Shown: positions 1-5,441 of the stretch, in pieces | How positions within the stretch are numbered: the stretch's first letter is position 1 | Layout of the letters: each line of letters begins with the position of its first letter | Assembly (NCBI GenBank): GCA_040902585.1 | Contig: JBBDXA010000057.1 | Location: 1 to 6,917 of the forward strand | DNA length: 6,917 nt | Origin: JBBDXA01 sp040902585 | Lineage (GTDB): Bacteria > Planctomycetota > Phycisphaerae > Phycisphaerales > Phycisphaeraceae | Direction: 5' to 3' | Position numbers and translations under genes: made by a program | The notes under the pieces: model-generated | What the model saw: the letters and a program-made list of their open reading frames with translations, nothing else | The model's database searches: none | What the model was told of the DNA's origin: nothing

Positions 1-9
1 TCCCCCCAG

Positions 10-30
10 CCCCTCCCTAAGTGGGAGGGG
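10..30. repeat. GC-rich perfect inverted repeat (possible terminator of the GNAT gene)
   Basis: CCCCTCCC (10-17) pairs perfectly with GGGAGGGG (23-30) around the five-base loop TAAGT. The hairpin lies 23 bases beyond the stop of the minus-strand GNAT gene, so it could end that transcript or one arriving from the left. No T-run follows on either strand, so it is not a canonical intrinsic terminator. It could equally be a copy of a dispersed palindromic element. The stem is seen directly; the function is inferred. Confidence 0.5.
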
Positions 31-53
31 AGTCGGAGCAATCCGCAATCGTA

Positions 54-527
54 TCATCGATCTTCAATCGTCATGCTCATGTTGCGATGCGGGCCGTACC
101 CTTCGACGACGTACGGTTCACCGATCACGCGCCAGCCGAGCTTTTCGTAGAAGCCTATTGCCGGCACACGGGCCCTGCACCAGAAGAGGCGCACGGGCGA
201 AGCGTTGACGAGCACTTCCTCCGCTTCGAATACCATCGTGCGCCCGATGCCTTTGCGGGCCCAGTCATCGCGCGTCGCCATGCCGCGAAGCTGCCAGGCC
301 GGCTTGCCATCTTCCTTGCCTTCGAGCGTGGTCACCATGTAGCTCACGCAGCCGATGGCTGCGCTCTCGCCATCGGGCTTGACGAGGAACGCGCCGAAGT
401 GGTGCGTCTGCGAATCGCCGTCGCCTTTGAACTGAGCTTCATCCCAAGGCCGATGGGCGCAGAGAATCGCGTACCGCAGGGAGAGAATCTCCATGATGTT
501 CGCCTGGCGGTAGACGATGCGGTTCAT
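54..527 (-). CDS. GNAT family N-acetyltransferase (ElaA/YitI-like)
   Basis: Predicted 157-residue cytoplasmic acyl-CoA-dependent N-acyltransferase; substrate unknown. Seen: the GNAT core 'WQLRGMAT' (78-85), where the central strand leads into the acetyl-CoA pyrophosphate loop 'WARKGIGR' (89-96) with G93 and G95. The residue usually Arg/Gln at the start of that loop is Ala90. A helix follows, then 'ARVPAIGFYEKLGW' (119-132), the typical late GNAT segment with F126-Y127, and a C-terminal 'GYGPHRNMSM' (143-152), recalling the 'G-I-P-H-x-x-M' ending of ElaA-type proteins (COG2153, from memory). The length is normal for a single-domain GNAT. The frame stays open upstream to 902, but that extension runs through the AT-rich repeat and has no family similarity, so I start at the ATG at 527, just before the first predicted strand. 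No clear Shine-Dalgarno sequence precedes it. The gene is divergent from the one at 766. Confidence 0.88.
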   Translation of the reverse strand: MNRIVYRQANIMEILSLRYAILCAHRPWDEAQFKGDGDSQTHHFGAFLVKPDGESAAIGCVSYMVTTLEGKEDGKPAWQLRGMATRDDWARKGIGRTMVFEAEEVLVNASPVRLFWCRARVPAIGFYEKLGWRVIGEPYVVEGYGPHRNMSMTIEDR

Positions 528-559
528 CGGCGCGTCGAGTGTGGAAGGATGCAAGGAAG

Positions 560-696
560 AAAACTCCAAAGACGAAAGATCCAAAACCCAAACAAATCTC
601 AAGGGGCAAATCTCAAATCTCAAATCTTCCATTTCAAATTTAGATTTTGAGTATTGGAGCTTGTTTGTGATTTGAAGCTTGGCATTTGAGATTTCG
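560..696. repeat. AT-rich heptamer-patterned inverted-repeat element, likely dispersed
   Basis: This stretch is far richer in A+T than the flanking genes and fills most of the gap between the divergent GNAT and 561-residue genes. AAATCTC occurs at 594-600, 608-614 and 615-621, with AAATCTT at 622-628, all in a seven-base register. The 11-mer AAATCTCAAAT (615-625, also 608-618) has a perfect inverted copy, ATTTGAGATTT, at 684-694. TTCAAAT (633-639) also pairs with ATTTGAA (670-676), so the element can fold as an imperfect hairpin. On the minus strand it reads as a low-complexity peptide rich in F, E, L, K and I. I recall this kind of spurious ORF from repeat copies in planctomycete and other environmental genomes. 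The outer borders are approximate. The rest of the 528-765 gap shows only the ribosome-binding site of the 766 gene. Confidence 0.6.
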
Positions 697-755
697 ATAT
701 TCACCGTATCACACAACCGCCCGTGACTTCCTCCGCTAGGATATCTCAATCTCCC

Positions 756-759
756 GGAG
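756..759 (+). promoter_or_regulatory. Ribosome-binding site GGAG for the 766 gene
   Basis: GGAG lies six bases before the ATG at 766 and twelve before the next in-frame ATG at 772. This favours 766 as the start. Confidence 0.6.
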
Positions 760-765
760 CAGTTC

Positions 766-2451
766 ATGCGAATGCGAAAGGTCCGCAATGCCTGGCGCAC
801 GTTCAGCGGCCTGATGACGTTCAGCGACGTGCTGGGCACCATCGGCTTCTGGCTGTACCGCGGCACCATGCGGCGGACCATGCTCTTCGTCGTCGGCCTC
901 ACGGCGATCTACATCGCCGACCAGAAGAGCGACATGTTCCAGTTCGGGCTGACGATGAAAAAGGCTGTGGGCAGCGCCGGGCTGGTCTTCCTGTTCTGTT
1001 TCGTCGGCGGGGCGCTGCTCATGTTCCTGGGCGGGTCGTTCTCCAAAGCCGCCCTCACCAGCGGCGAAGCCAAGGGCAGCAACCTGCTCGAAGATATGAA
1101 AAAGGCCCGCCAGCCGATCCATCGCGAACGGTTGTGGGAGAACGTCATCCGCCACGAACGCGACCTGCACGGCGAAGGCGAGATCGAAGCGGAAGCCGCG
1201 CTCATCGAGCAGAATCACCATGACCTCATCACGCCGTGGCGACCGGGCGCTGGCCGCGTCATCACGCAGGACCACTGCCTGGACCTGACGCACGTCATCG
1301 GCACACTCGGCCTGACGCGCACGGGCTGGGACATCGCCTTCGATCACGCCATGATGCTGCCCCTGCCGCGCTCGTTGCTCAAGCATCACATGCGCTTCGA
1401 TCTGTCCAAGCTCAAGGACTGGTACGACGGCGCGCCGTTTCACCACACCGATACAAAACTCCAGCAGCAGTTCGATGCGGTGGAGAGTTTGCAGGAAGCG
1501 AAGAAGGATTCGCGCGTCACGCGGTTCTTCCTTTTCACTCACACGCGCAAGCGATTGCTCCAGACGATGTGGTTCAAGGTGATCACCCGCGCCATTCAGC
1601 TTCGCGTCTCGCGCGCCTGCGGCAAGCTGGACAAAAAATACGCGCCATTTCATTTCTCCATCGATCAGTTTCTCTGGCCTAACAAACTGTCGGATGACAT
1701 GATCCGCGGCAGGCTCGGCGATGAGGCCTTGAGCGATCTGATCGATATGCGGCAGCATATTTTCAAGCGCGTGATGAGCCCTGAGCCGCAGCTTGCAGCA
1801 AGACTGATGTACCGGGCGATCTACCCCAACTTCGAAGCCGCGTCCCAGCTTCGCCGACTATACGACCCGCAGTACGTGCTGGGCGAAGTGGGCATGGCGT
1901 GGCGCGATGACCTGCGGCGATACAACCGGGCCTTCACGAAACACGAACGGCAGGTCAGCAGGCGCAGGGCTTTCATCCAGCGCACGCAGGACGAGCAGGA
2001 TGCCCTGATGCAGTACCTGGAGATGCATCCCGAGCACAAGGGCATCGACGATCCCGCCACACTGCGGGCCCTGCGCGTGGCCGTGCATCTGGATTTCGGC
2101 GGCTTGAAGACGCTGCTGAAGGTTGTGGACAAGCGGAGCTGGGGCCTTCGCGTGGTGGACTTTTTCGTAGGCCGTTCGCCGATCCGCCCGAGGCTGGTGG
2201 TGGGCGAGGTGATCGAGCAGGTCATCAAGGAGCGCAAGGATTACACGCGCAAGCTGCTGGCGGTGCGCGTGCATCACGAACTTTGCCGCAGCGAATTGGA
2301 GGACTACGAGTTTTACCTGGGCAAGATTCTGGGCAGCCGGGTGCGGGCGAAGGGTGCTCAAGGCGAAGCGGAAGTTTCGAGCGAAGACCCGCCTGCGGAT
2401 GAGACTGCGCAGGCGACGCATGTGGAAGAGACGAGTCAGGTGGGCGGGTAG
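766..2451 (+). CDS. Membrane-anchored protein of unknown function, His-pair rich
   Basis: A 561-residue protein I cannot assign to a family. A basic N-terminus (MRMRKVRNAWR) precedes two predicted membrane helices (about 38-51 and 68-90). By the positive-inside rule this is a membrane hairpin with ~470 residues on the cytoplasmic side (inference). The soluble part is mostly helical and charged. Residues 148-230 are unusually rich in His: pairs at H151-H152, H207-H208 and H226-H227, plus D169-H170, D173-x-x-H176 and D193-H194, which could form a metal site but match no motif I know. Aromatic-rich patches follow near 293-304 (with 'FHFSIDQFLWP') and 345-370. Residues 398-415 and 482-497 are strongly charged helices. 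The tail from about 527 is acidic, low in complexity and probably disordered. The start at 766 is supported by GGAG. Coding is convincing from length, strong third-position G/C and coherent hydrophobic segments. It is followed by a 121-base gap and a cyclase gene on the same strand. Confidence 0.85.
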   Translation: MRMRKVRNAWRTFSGLMTFSDVLGTIGFWLYRGTMRRTMLFVVGLTAIYIADQKSDMFQFGLTMKKAVGSAGLVFLFCFVGGALLMFLGGSFSKAALTSGEAKGSNLLEDMKKARQPIHRERLWENVIRHERDLHGEGEIEAEAALIEQNHHDLITPWRPGAGRVITQDHCLDLTHVIGTLGLTRTGWDIAFDHAMMLPLPRSLLKHHMRFDLSKLKDWYDGAPFHHTDTKLQQQFDAVESLQEAKKDSRVTRFFLFTHTRKRLLQTMWFKVITRAIQLRVSRACGKLDKKYAPFHFSIDQFLWPNKLSDDMIRGRLGDEALSDLIDMRQHIFKRVMSPEPQLAARLMYRAIYPNFEAASQLRRLYDPQYVLGEVGMAWRDDLRRYNRAFTKHERQVSRRRAFIQRTQDEQDALMQYLEMHPEHKGIDDPATLRALRVAVHLDFGGLKTLLKVVDKRSWGLRVVDFFVGRSPIRPRLVVGEVIEQVIKERKDYTRKLLAVRVHHELCRSELEDYEFYLGKILGSRVRAKGAQGEAEVSSEDPPADETAQATHVEETSQVGG

Positions 2452-2486
2452 CGGCCGTTCGGCTGCCCTTGAATCAGCGAGTTTTT
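2451..2486 (+). terminator. Weak terminator-like hairpin after the 766 gene
   Basis: GCGGCC (2451-2456) can pair with GGCTGC (2461-2466) around GTTC, including one G-T pair; the stem begins at the last base of the stop codon. A T5 run occurs at 2482-2486, but about 15 bases past the stem, so this is not a standard intrinsic terminator. Confidence 0.22.
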
Positions 2487-2509
2487 AAGGTAGATTTGCA
2501 AACTTACGA

Positions 2510-2538
2510 TTGTCGTTAGCCCGCTTGTGAAGTATTCT
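2510..2538 (+). promoter_or_regulatory. Candidate sigma-70-like promoter for the cyclase gene
   Basis: TTGTCG (2510-2515) and TATTCT (2533-2538) are spaced by 17 bases. Each matches four of six consensus positions. The predicted transcript would begin about 27-29 bases before the ATG at 2573. This would let the cyclase be transcribed separately from the upstream gene. It is a pattern match only. Confidence 0.35.
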
Positions 2539-2563
2539 CGGAGTTGGAAACAAGTCGTTTTAC

Positions 2564-2568
2564 GGGGA
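2564..2568 (+). promoter_or_regulatory. Ribosome-binding site GGGGA for the cyclase gene
   Basis: GGGGA lies four bases before the ATG at 2573. The spacing is slightly short but acceptable, and it supports this start over later in-frame ATGs. Confidence 0.5.
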
Positions 2569-2572
2569 CGGC

Positions 2573-4186
2573 ATGCAACGACTGGCAAAAATGTTCTGGC
2601 TGTTGCCGACCGTGCGCGCCAAGGTCACGGGGCGGCCGCGCCATCAGGCCCGACATGTCGAGATCTACATGTGCGGCCTGATGTGGCTGTGTGCGGCCGC
2701 CATCCCGCTCATCGGACTGGGCCTCTTCGCCCTGATGCGGCTGGCATGGAAGGATTTTCTGCCCGCCGCCCGGTTCCTTTCGCAGGACAATTCCGCAACC
2801 ATCGTCCGCCTGTTCATTCTCGTGCCGATGCTGCTGATCGCCTGTACGGCACTGGCGGTGGTGCTGCTGGGCCGGCGGCATCAGTCCATTCGCGGGGCCC
2901 AGCGGCTGGCGTTCATCAGCGTGGCGGTGACCATCATCGCCAAGGGCGCGATGGTCGGCCTGGCCCATCTGCATGCGGGGCAACTGCTCAACTACAACCT
3001 CTACCTGCTTCTTTTGCTGACGCTCGCCCCGCTTCGATGGAGGCAGCAGGTCATCCTGTTGTTCATTGTGATTACCGTGCCGGCTCCGCTCCTTTTCCTG
3101 ACCGGATTTGACCTGCCTCCCTCGACCCTGATCATTCTCACGTCGCCCCTGAGCTACGCGGTGGTCGGTGCTCTCTTGCAGACCTGGCTTCGGGCCCAGA
3201 GCCGGCGGCAGCGGTTTGCCGATGTCCAACTCCTTCGCAGCAACGCGACGCTCGAAAGGCAGAAGCTCCGCATCGAAGAGGCCCGCGCAATCGCCGAACA
3301 GCAGCGGCACACCGCTGAGGAACACCAGCGCGATGCGGAACTGCAAAAGGTCCGCGTGCTCGACGCCCTCGCCAGCGCCCTGACCCGTCCCGTGGCGGAG
3401 CGATTTATGGCGGAAGGGAAGATCGCGCCGGTGCTGACCTCGGCCTGCATCATCGCCTGCGATGCGGTTTCTTTTTCCAGCACCAACCTGGTGCCCCAGC
3501 GTCTGGTCCAGGAACTTCAGCGGTTCTTCAACAAGTTTGATGAGGCTTGCATTCGCGCCAACGTCGAGCCCTTGCGTGCCCAGGGCGACAGCCGCATCGC
3601 CATAGCAGGGCTCTGGACGGAGTCGGCGCTCATTCATCAGTCGGTCATCAATTCCATTCTTGCCATGATCAACTTCAGGCGGTCGCTTCCTTCAGGTGAT
3701 CGGCGGCTGGCGGCGGATGCCGATTCCCAGTGCGTCCTCTGGCCTTCGAGAATCGGCATCAACCTCGGCGAGGTGTGCGCGGGCATCATCAACACCGCCC
3801 CCGTCGGACCTGCCGCCGGCAACAACGGCGATTCCCTGCCCGAATGCTCCGGTCGACTCTGGTTCGATGTCTGGGGCGATACCGTCAACGTCGCCGCCCG
3901 CCTGGAACAGGGCGCAAAGACCAACGAAATCCTCGTCAGCAAATCCGTCCTCTGGGAAACGCGAGGCCTATTTGACCACGGGCCCATCCGCGAACTGAAA
4001 GTAAAGGACACCGTCATCCCCGCCTGCGCCACCATCCTCGGCATCGCCGAGCGCTATTGCGATGAGCACGGCCTGCCCAACGATGCGTTCTGGGAAACCT
4101 ACCACTTGCGCGACATCGCTCCCGTGCGCCCTGACCCCGAAGGCAGCGGGCGCGGGCGATGCTCCGATTCCATCAAAACGGAATAA
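2573..4186 (+). CDS. Membrane-bound class III adenylate/guanylate cyclase
   Basis: A 537-residue protein predicted to make a cyclic nucleotide (cAMP or cGMP) from the triphosphate at the inner face of the cytoplasmic membrane. Six hydrophobic helices (about 31-54, 77-99, 112-131, 138-153, 159-177, 183-204) form a membrane sensor of unknown ligand. A charged coiled coil (about 205-265) leads to 'LTRPVAERFMAEGK' (270-283), the usual entry to the catalytic domain. That domain (about 290-490) keeps both metal-binding aspartates, D297 in 'ACDAVSFS' and D339 in 'QGD', and the segment 'FDVWGDTVNVAARLE' (431-445) with base-contacting D432 and the transition-state pair N439 and R443. The usual substrate Lys of the K-T-I-G-D type motif is R335. 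The loop between 'GINLGEVCAGI' (395-405) and 'FDVWG' is ~15 residues longer than usual. Asp at 432 suggests ATP, but R335 leaves specificity open. The partner is probably a second copy, as a homodimer. The 3' end overlaps the convergent barrel gene by 14 bases. Confidence 0.9.
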   Translation: MQRLAKMFWLLPTVRAKVTGRPRHQARHVEIYMCGLMWLCAAAIPLIGLGLFALMRLAWKDFLPAARFLSQDNSATIVRLFILVPMLLIACTALAVVLLGRRHQSIRGAQRLAFISVAVTIIAKGAMVGLAHLHAGQLLNYNLYLLLLLTLAPLRWRQQVILLFIVITVPAPLLFLTGFDLPPSTLIILTSPLSYAVVGALLQTWLRAQSRRQRFADVQLLRSNATLERQKLRIEEARAIAEQQRHTAEEHQRDAELQKVRVLDALASALTRPVAERFMAEGKIAPVLTSACIIACDAVSFSSTNLVPQRLVQELQRFFNKFDEACIRANVEPLRAQGDSRIAIAGLWTESALIHQSVINSILAMINFRRSLPSGDRRLAADADSQCVLWPSRIGINLGEVCAGIINTAPVGPAAGNNGDSLPECSGRLWFDVWGDTVNVAARLEQGAKTNEILVSKSVLWETRGLFDHGPIRELKVKDTVIPACATILGIAERYCDEHGLPNDAFWETYHLRDIAPVRPDPEGSGRGRCSDSIKTE

Positions 4187-5246
4187 CAATCGAAAGGCTG
4201 ACCAGATGAACCCGGCCCAGCTCCTTCCGCACTTCCGGCGAGGCGTTGTACTGGTACGCCAGCTCGATGGGGAAGGGCAGGCCGTAGTAGCTGATGCCGG
4301 CGCTCACGGTGACCTGTGAATCGGTGTCGATGAGGATGCCGCTGCGCACGGCGAGTTCTTCGATGGGGTTGTACTCGACGCCGAGCACCCAGCGCGCCAG
4401 GTCAATGGTGCCTGCCCGATTGCTTTCGACATGGAGGAACTGGGCGTCGAAGTAGATGCCCAGTTGTTCGCTGACGAGGTACCCGACGCCGGCGCCGATG
4501 GATTTGCTTCGCGTGTCATCGCTGAACGCGCCTGCCAAGACGCCGGGCGGAAGGGGCGCGGGGCTGGGGTTGATGCTGCTGAAGATGTTGGTGAACGCGG
4601 ACCGGGCCGAGCCGCCGCCGATGCCGCCTGCGATGCCGATGCTCCAGTGTTCGTCAAGCCGCGCGAGCACACCGAGACCGATGTCCACCGAAAGCAGATC
4701 GGTATCAAATCGCAACGGCAGCGGCAGCGGTGCGAGCGGCGTGAAGAAGAGGTTCTCTTCGCGGACGGTCGCATCGATAACGTGAACCTGTGCGCCGATG
4801 CTCAGCCAGTCGTTGAGCTTTTTGCCGTAGCCAATGAAGAATTCGTTGGAGGTCAGACGATCGCTGAAACCGTTGCGGGCGGAGTCGGAGAAAGTGTCGG
4901 TCCTTGCGTAGGCGAGCGAAAAGGTGCCGTACTCCTGGGTCTGGAAGCTGACGGTGCCGATGGCGGCATTGATCCAGGTGCCGGTTTCAGACACGCCGTG
5001 AACGGAAGTCAGCGTGGCGATAATCGGGTGTTCGGCCCGGAAGGACCAGTCATCAGCCGCGGGATTGGCGGAGGCGCCCTGCGCCACGGCAAGCGTGGCC
5101 TGCCGCCCGGCGCTGGAGGCGTAATTCGTCTGCCGATCCAGGGTCACGGCCATTCTTAAAAGGAAAGGCTCATCGCTCAATTCGGCGCGGGCGGGATGAA
5201 TACCGAAAAGCACGATCGCGATGCACGCCAGGAGAACGTTCTTCAT
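4173..5246 (-). CDS. Outer-membrane beta-barrel protein (FadL/porin-like)
   Basis: A 357-residue secreted protein predicted to form an outer-membrane barrel; cargo unknown. The Sec signal peptide is clear: MKN, hydrophobic core (4-16), then 'HPARA' with an A-x-A cleavage site after A21. The mature part (~336 residues) has many alternating, Gly- and aromatic-containing amphipathic strands, for example 'TWINAAIGTVSFQTQEYG' and 'DWLSIGAQVHVIDATV', joined by polar turns. It ends 'LVSLSIVIPF', with a terminal Phe as in barrel proteins assembled by the BAM machinery. A Pro-rich stretch around 'NPSPAPLPPG' is probably a surface loop. The repeated 'W-x-x-I-G' strand pattern recalls FadL/OMPP1 transporters, but I see no diagnostic motif, so the subfamily is uncertain. 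The ATG at 5246 is chosen over the longer frame (to 5330) because it begins the signal peptide and has GGGGA six bases upstream. Confidence 0.82.
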   Translation of the reverse strand: MKNVLLACIAIVLFGIHPARAELSDEPFLLRMAVTLDRQTNYASSAGRQATLAVAQGASANPAADDWSFRAEHPIIATLTSVHGVSETGTWINAAIGTVSFQTQEYGTFSLAYARTDTFSDSARNGFSDRLTSNEFFIGYGKKLNDWLSIGAQVHVIDATVREENLFFTPLAPLPLPLRFDTDLLSVDIGLGVLARLDEHWSIGIAGGIGGGSARSAFTNIFSSINPSPAPLPPGVLAGAFSDDTRSKSIGAGVGYLVSEQLGIYFDAQFLHVESNRAGTIDLARWVLGVEYNPIEELAVRSGILIDTDSQVTVSAGISYYGLPFPIELAYQYNASPEVRKELGRVHLVSLSIVIPF

Positions 5247-5252
5247 TTTGAA

Positions 5253-5257
5253 TCCCC
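5253..5257 (-). promoter_or_regulatory. Ribosome-binding site GGGGA for the barrel gene
   Basis: Minus-strand GGGGA lies six bases before the ATG at 5246. This fixes the start at the signal peptide rather than 84 bases further upstream. Confidence 0.6.
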
Positions 5258-5301
5258 GAATCAAGAGAAAGCTTTCCGAGCAAGACAGGTGAACGGATTG
5301 A

Positions 5302-5330
5302 ATGATACCAACCGCCGCCGCCCGCAACAA
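5302..5330 (-). promoter_or_regulatory. Candidate promoter for the barrel gene
   Basis: On the minus strand TTGTTG (5330-5325) and TATCAT (5307-5302) are spaced by 17 bases. The -10 matches five of six consensus positions and the -35 three. A start near 5295 would give a leader of about 48 bases. It lies in the 195-base gap (5247-5441) between divergent genes; I see no other clear structure there and no convincing promoter for the plus-strand gene. Confidence 0.4.
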
Positions 5331-5441
5331 TGGTCTGGTGAATCAAGGAGAAGGCACTTCCAACACCGCTTTGCGTTCAGATCACCCGCGGCGAAGTCCG
5401 CCTCTTTGTCCGCCTGTTTGAATGCGGTAGCATGAATCCGG

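Noticed and set aside
594..628. Heptamer run considered as a CRISPR-like array
   Set aside because: The unit is only seven bases and there are no spacers of regular length or unique content. It belongs to the AT-rich inverted-repeat element.
21..650. 209-residue open frame on the plus strand
   Set aside because: It is antisense to the GNAT gene and runs into the AT-rich repeat; it has no recognisable motif.
672..701. Promoter-like pair TTGAAG (672-677) and GATATT (696-701) for the 766 gene
   Set aside because: Spacing is 18 bases with four of six matches in each box, but it lies inside very AT-rich repeat sequence where such matches are expected by chance.
54..902. Longer 282-residue reading of the GNAT gene starting at 902
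   Set aside because: The extra 125 residues run through the AT-rich repeat and into the opposite-strand gene at 766. They show no GNAT similarity. The domain begins naturally at the ATG at 527.
736..1758. 340-residue open frame on the minus strand
   Set aside because: It is antisense to the 561-residue membrane protein gene, is rich in A, R, E, Q and H as expected for a mirror frame of GC-rich coding DNA, and has no recognisable domain.
2516..3637. 373-residue open frame on the minus strand
   Set aside because: It is antisense to the clearly recognisable cyclase gene. Its low-complexity Q/R/H/G-rich composition is typical of a shadow frame.
4431..5159. 242-residue open frame on the plus strand
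   Set aside because: It is antisense to the barrel gene, which has a signal peptide, a ribosome-binding site and a terminal Phe. The plus-strand product is Gly/Ala/Val/Arg-rich without a fold signature.
5246..5330. Start of the barrel gene at 5330
   Set aside because: It would add 28 residues before a textbook signal peptide and has no better ribosome-binding site than the GGGGA before 5246.
5406..5432. Promoter-like TTGTCC (5406-5411) and TAGCAT (5427-5432) for the 5442 gene
   Set aside because: The spacing is only 15 bases and the -10 box would put transcription almost at the start codon. This is too weak to list.
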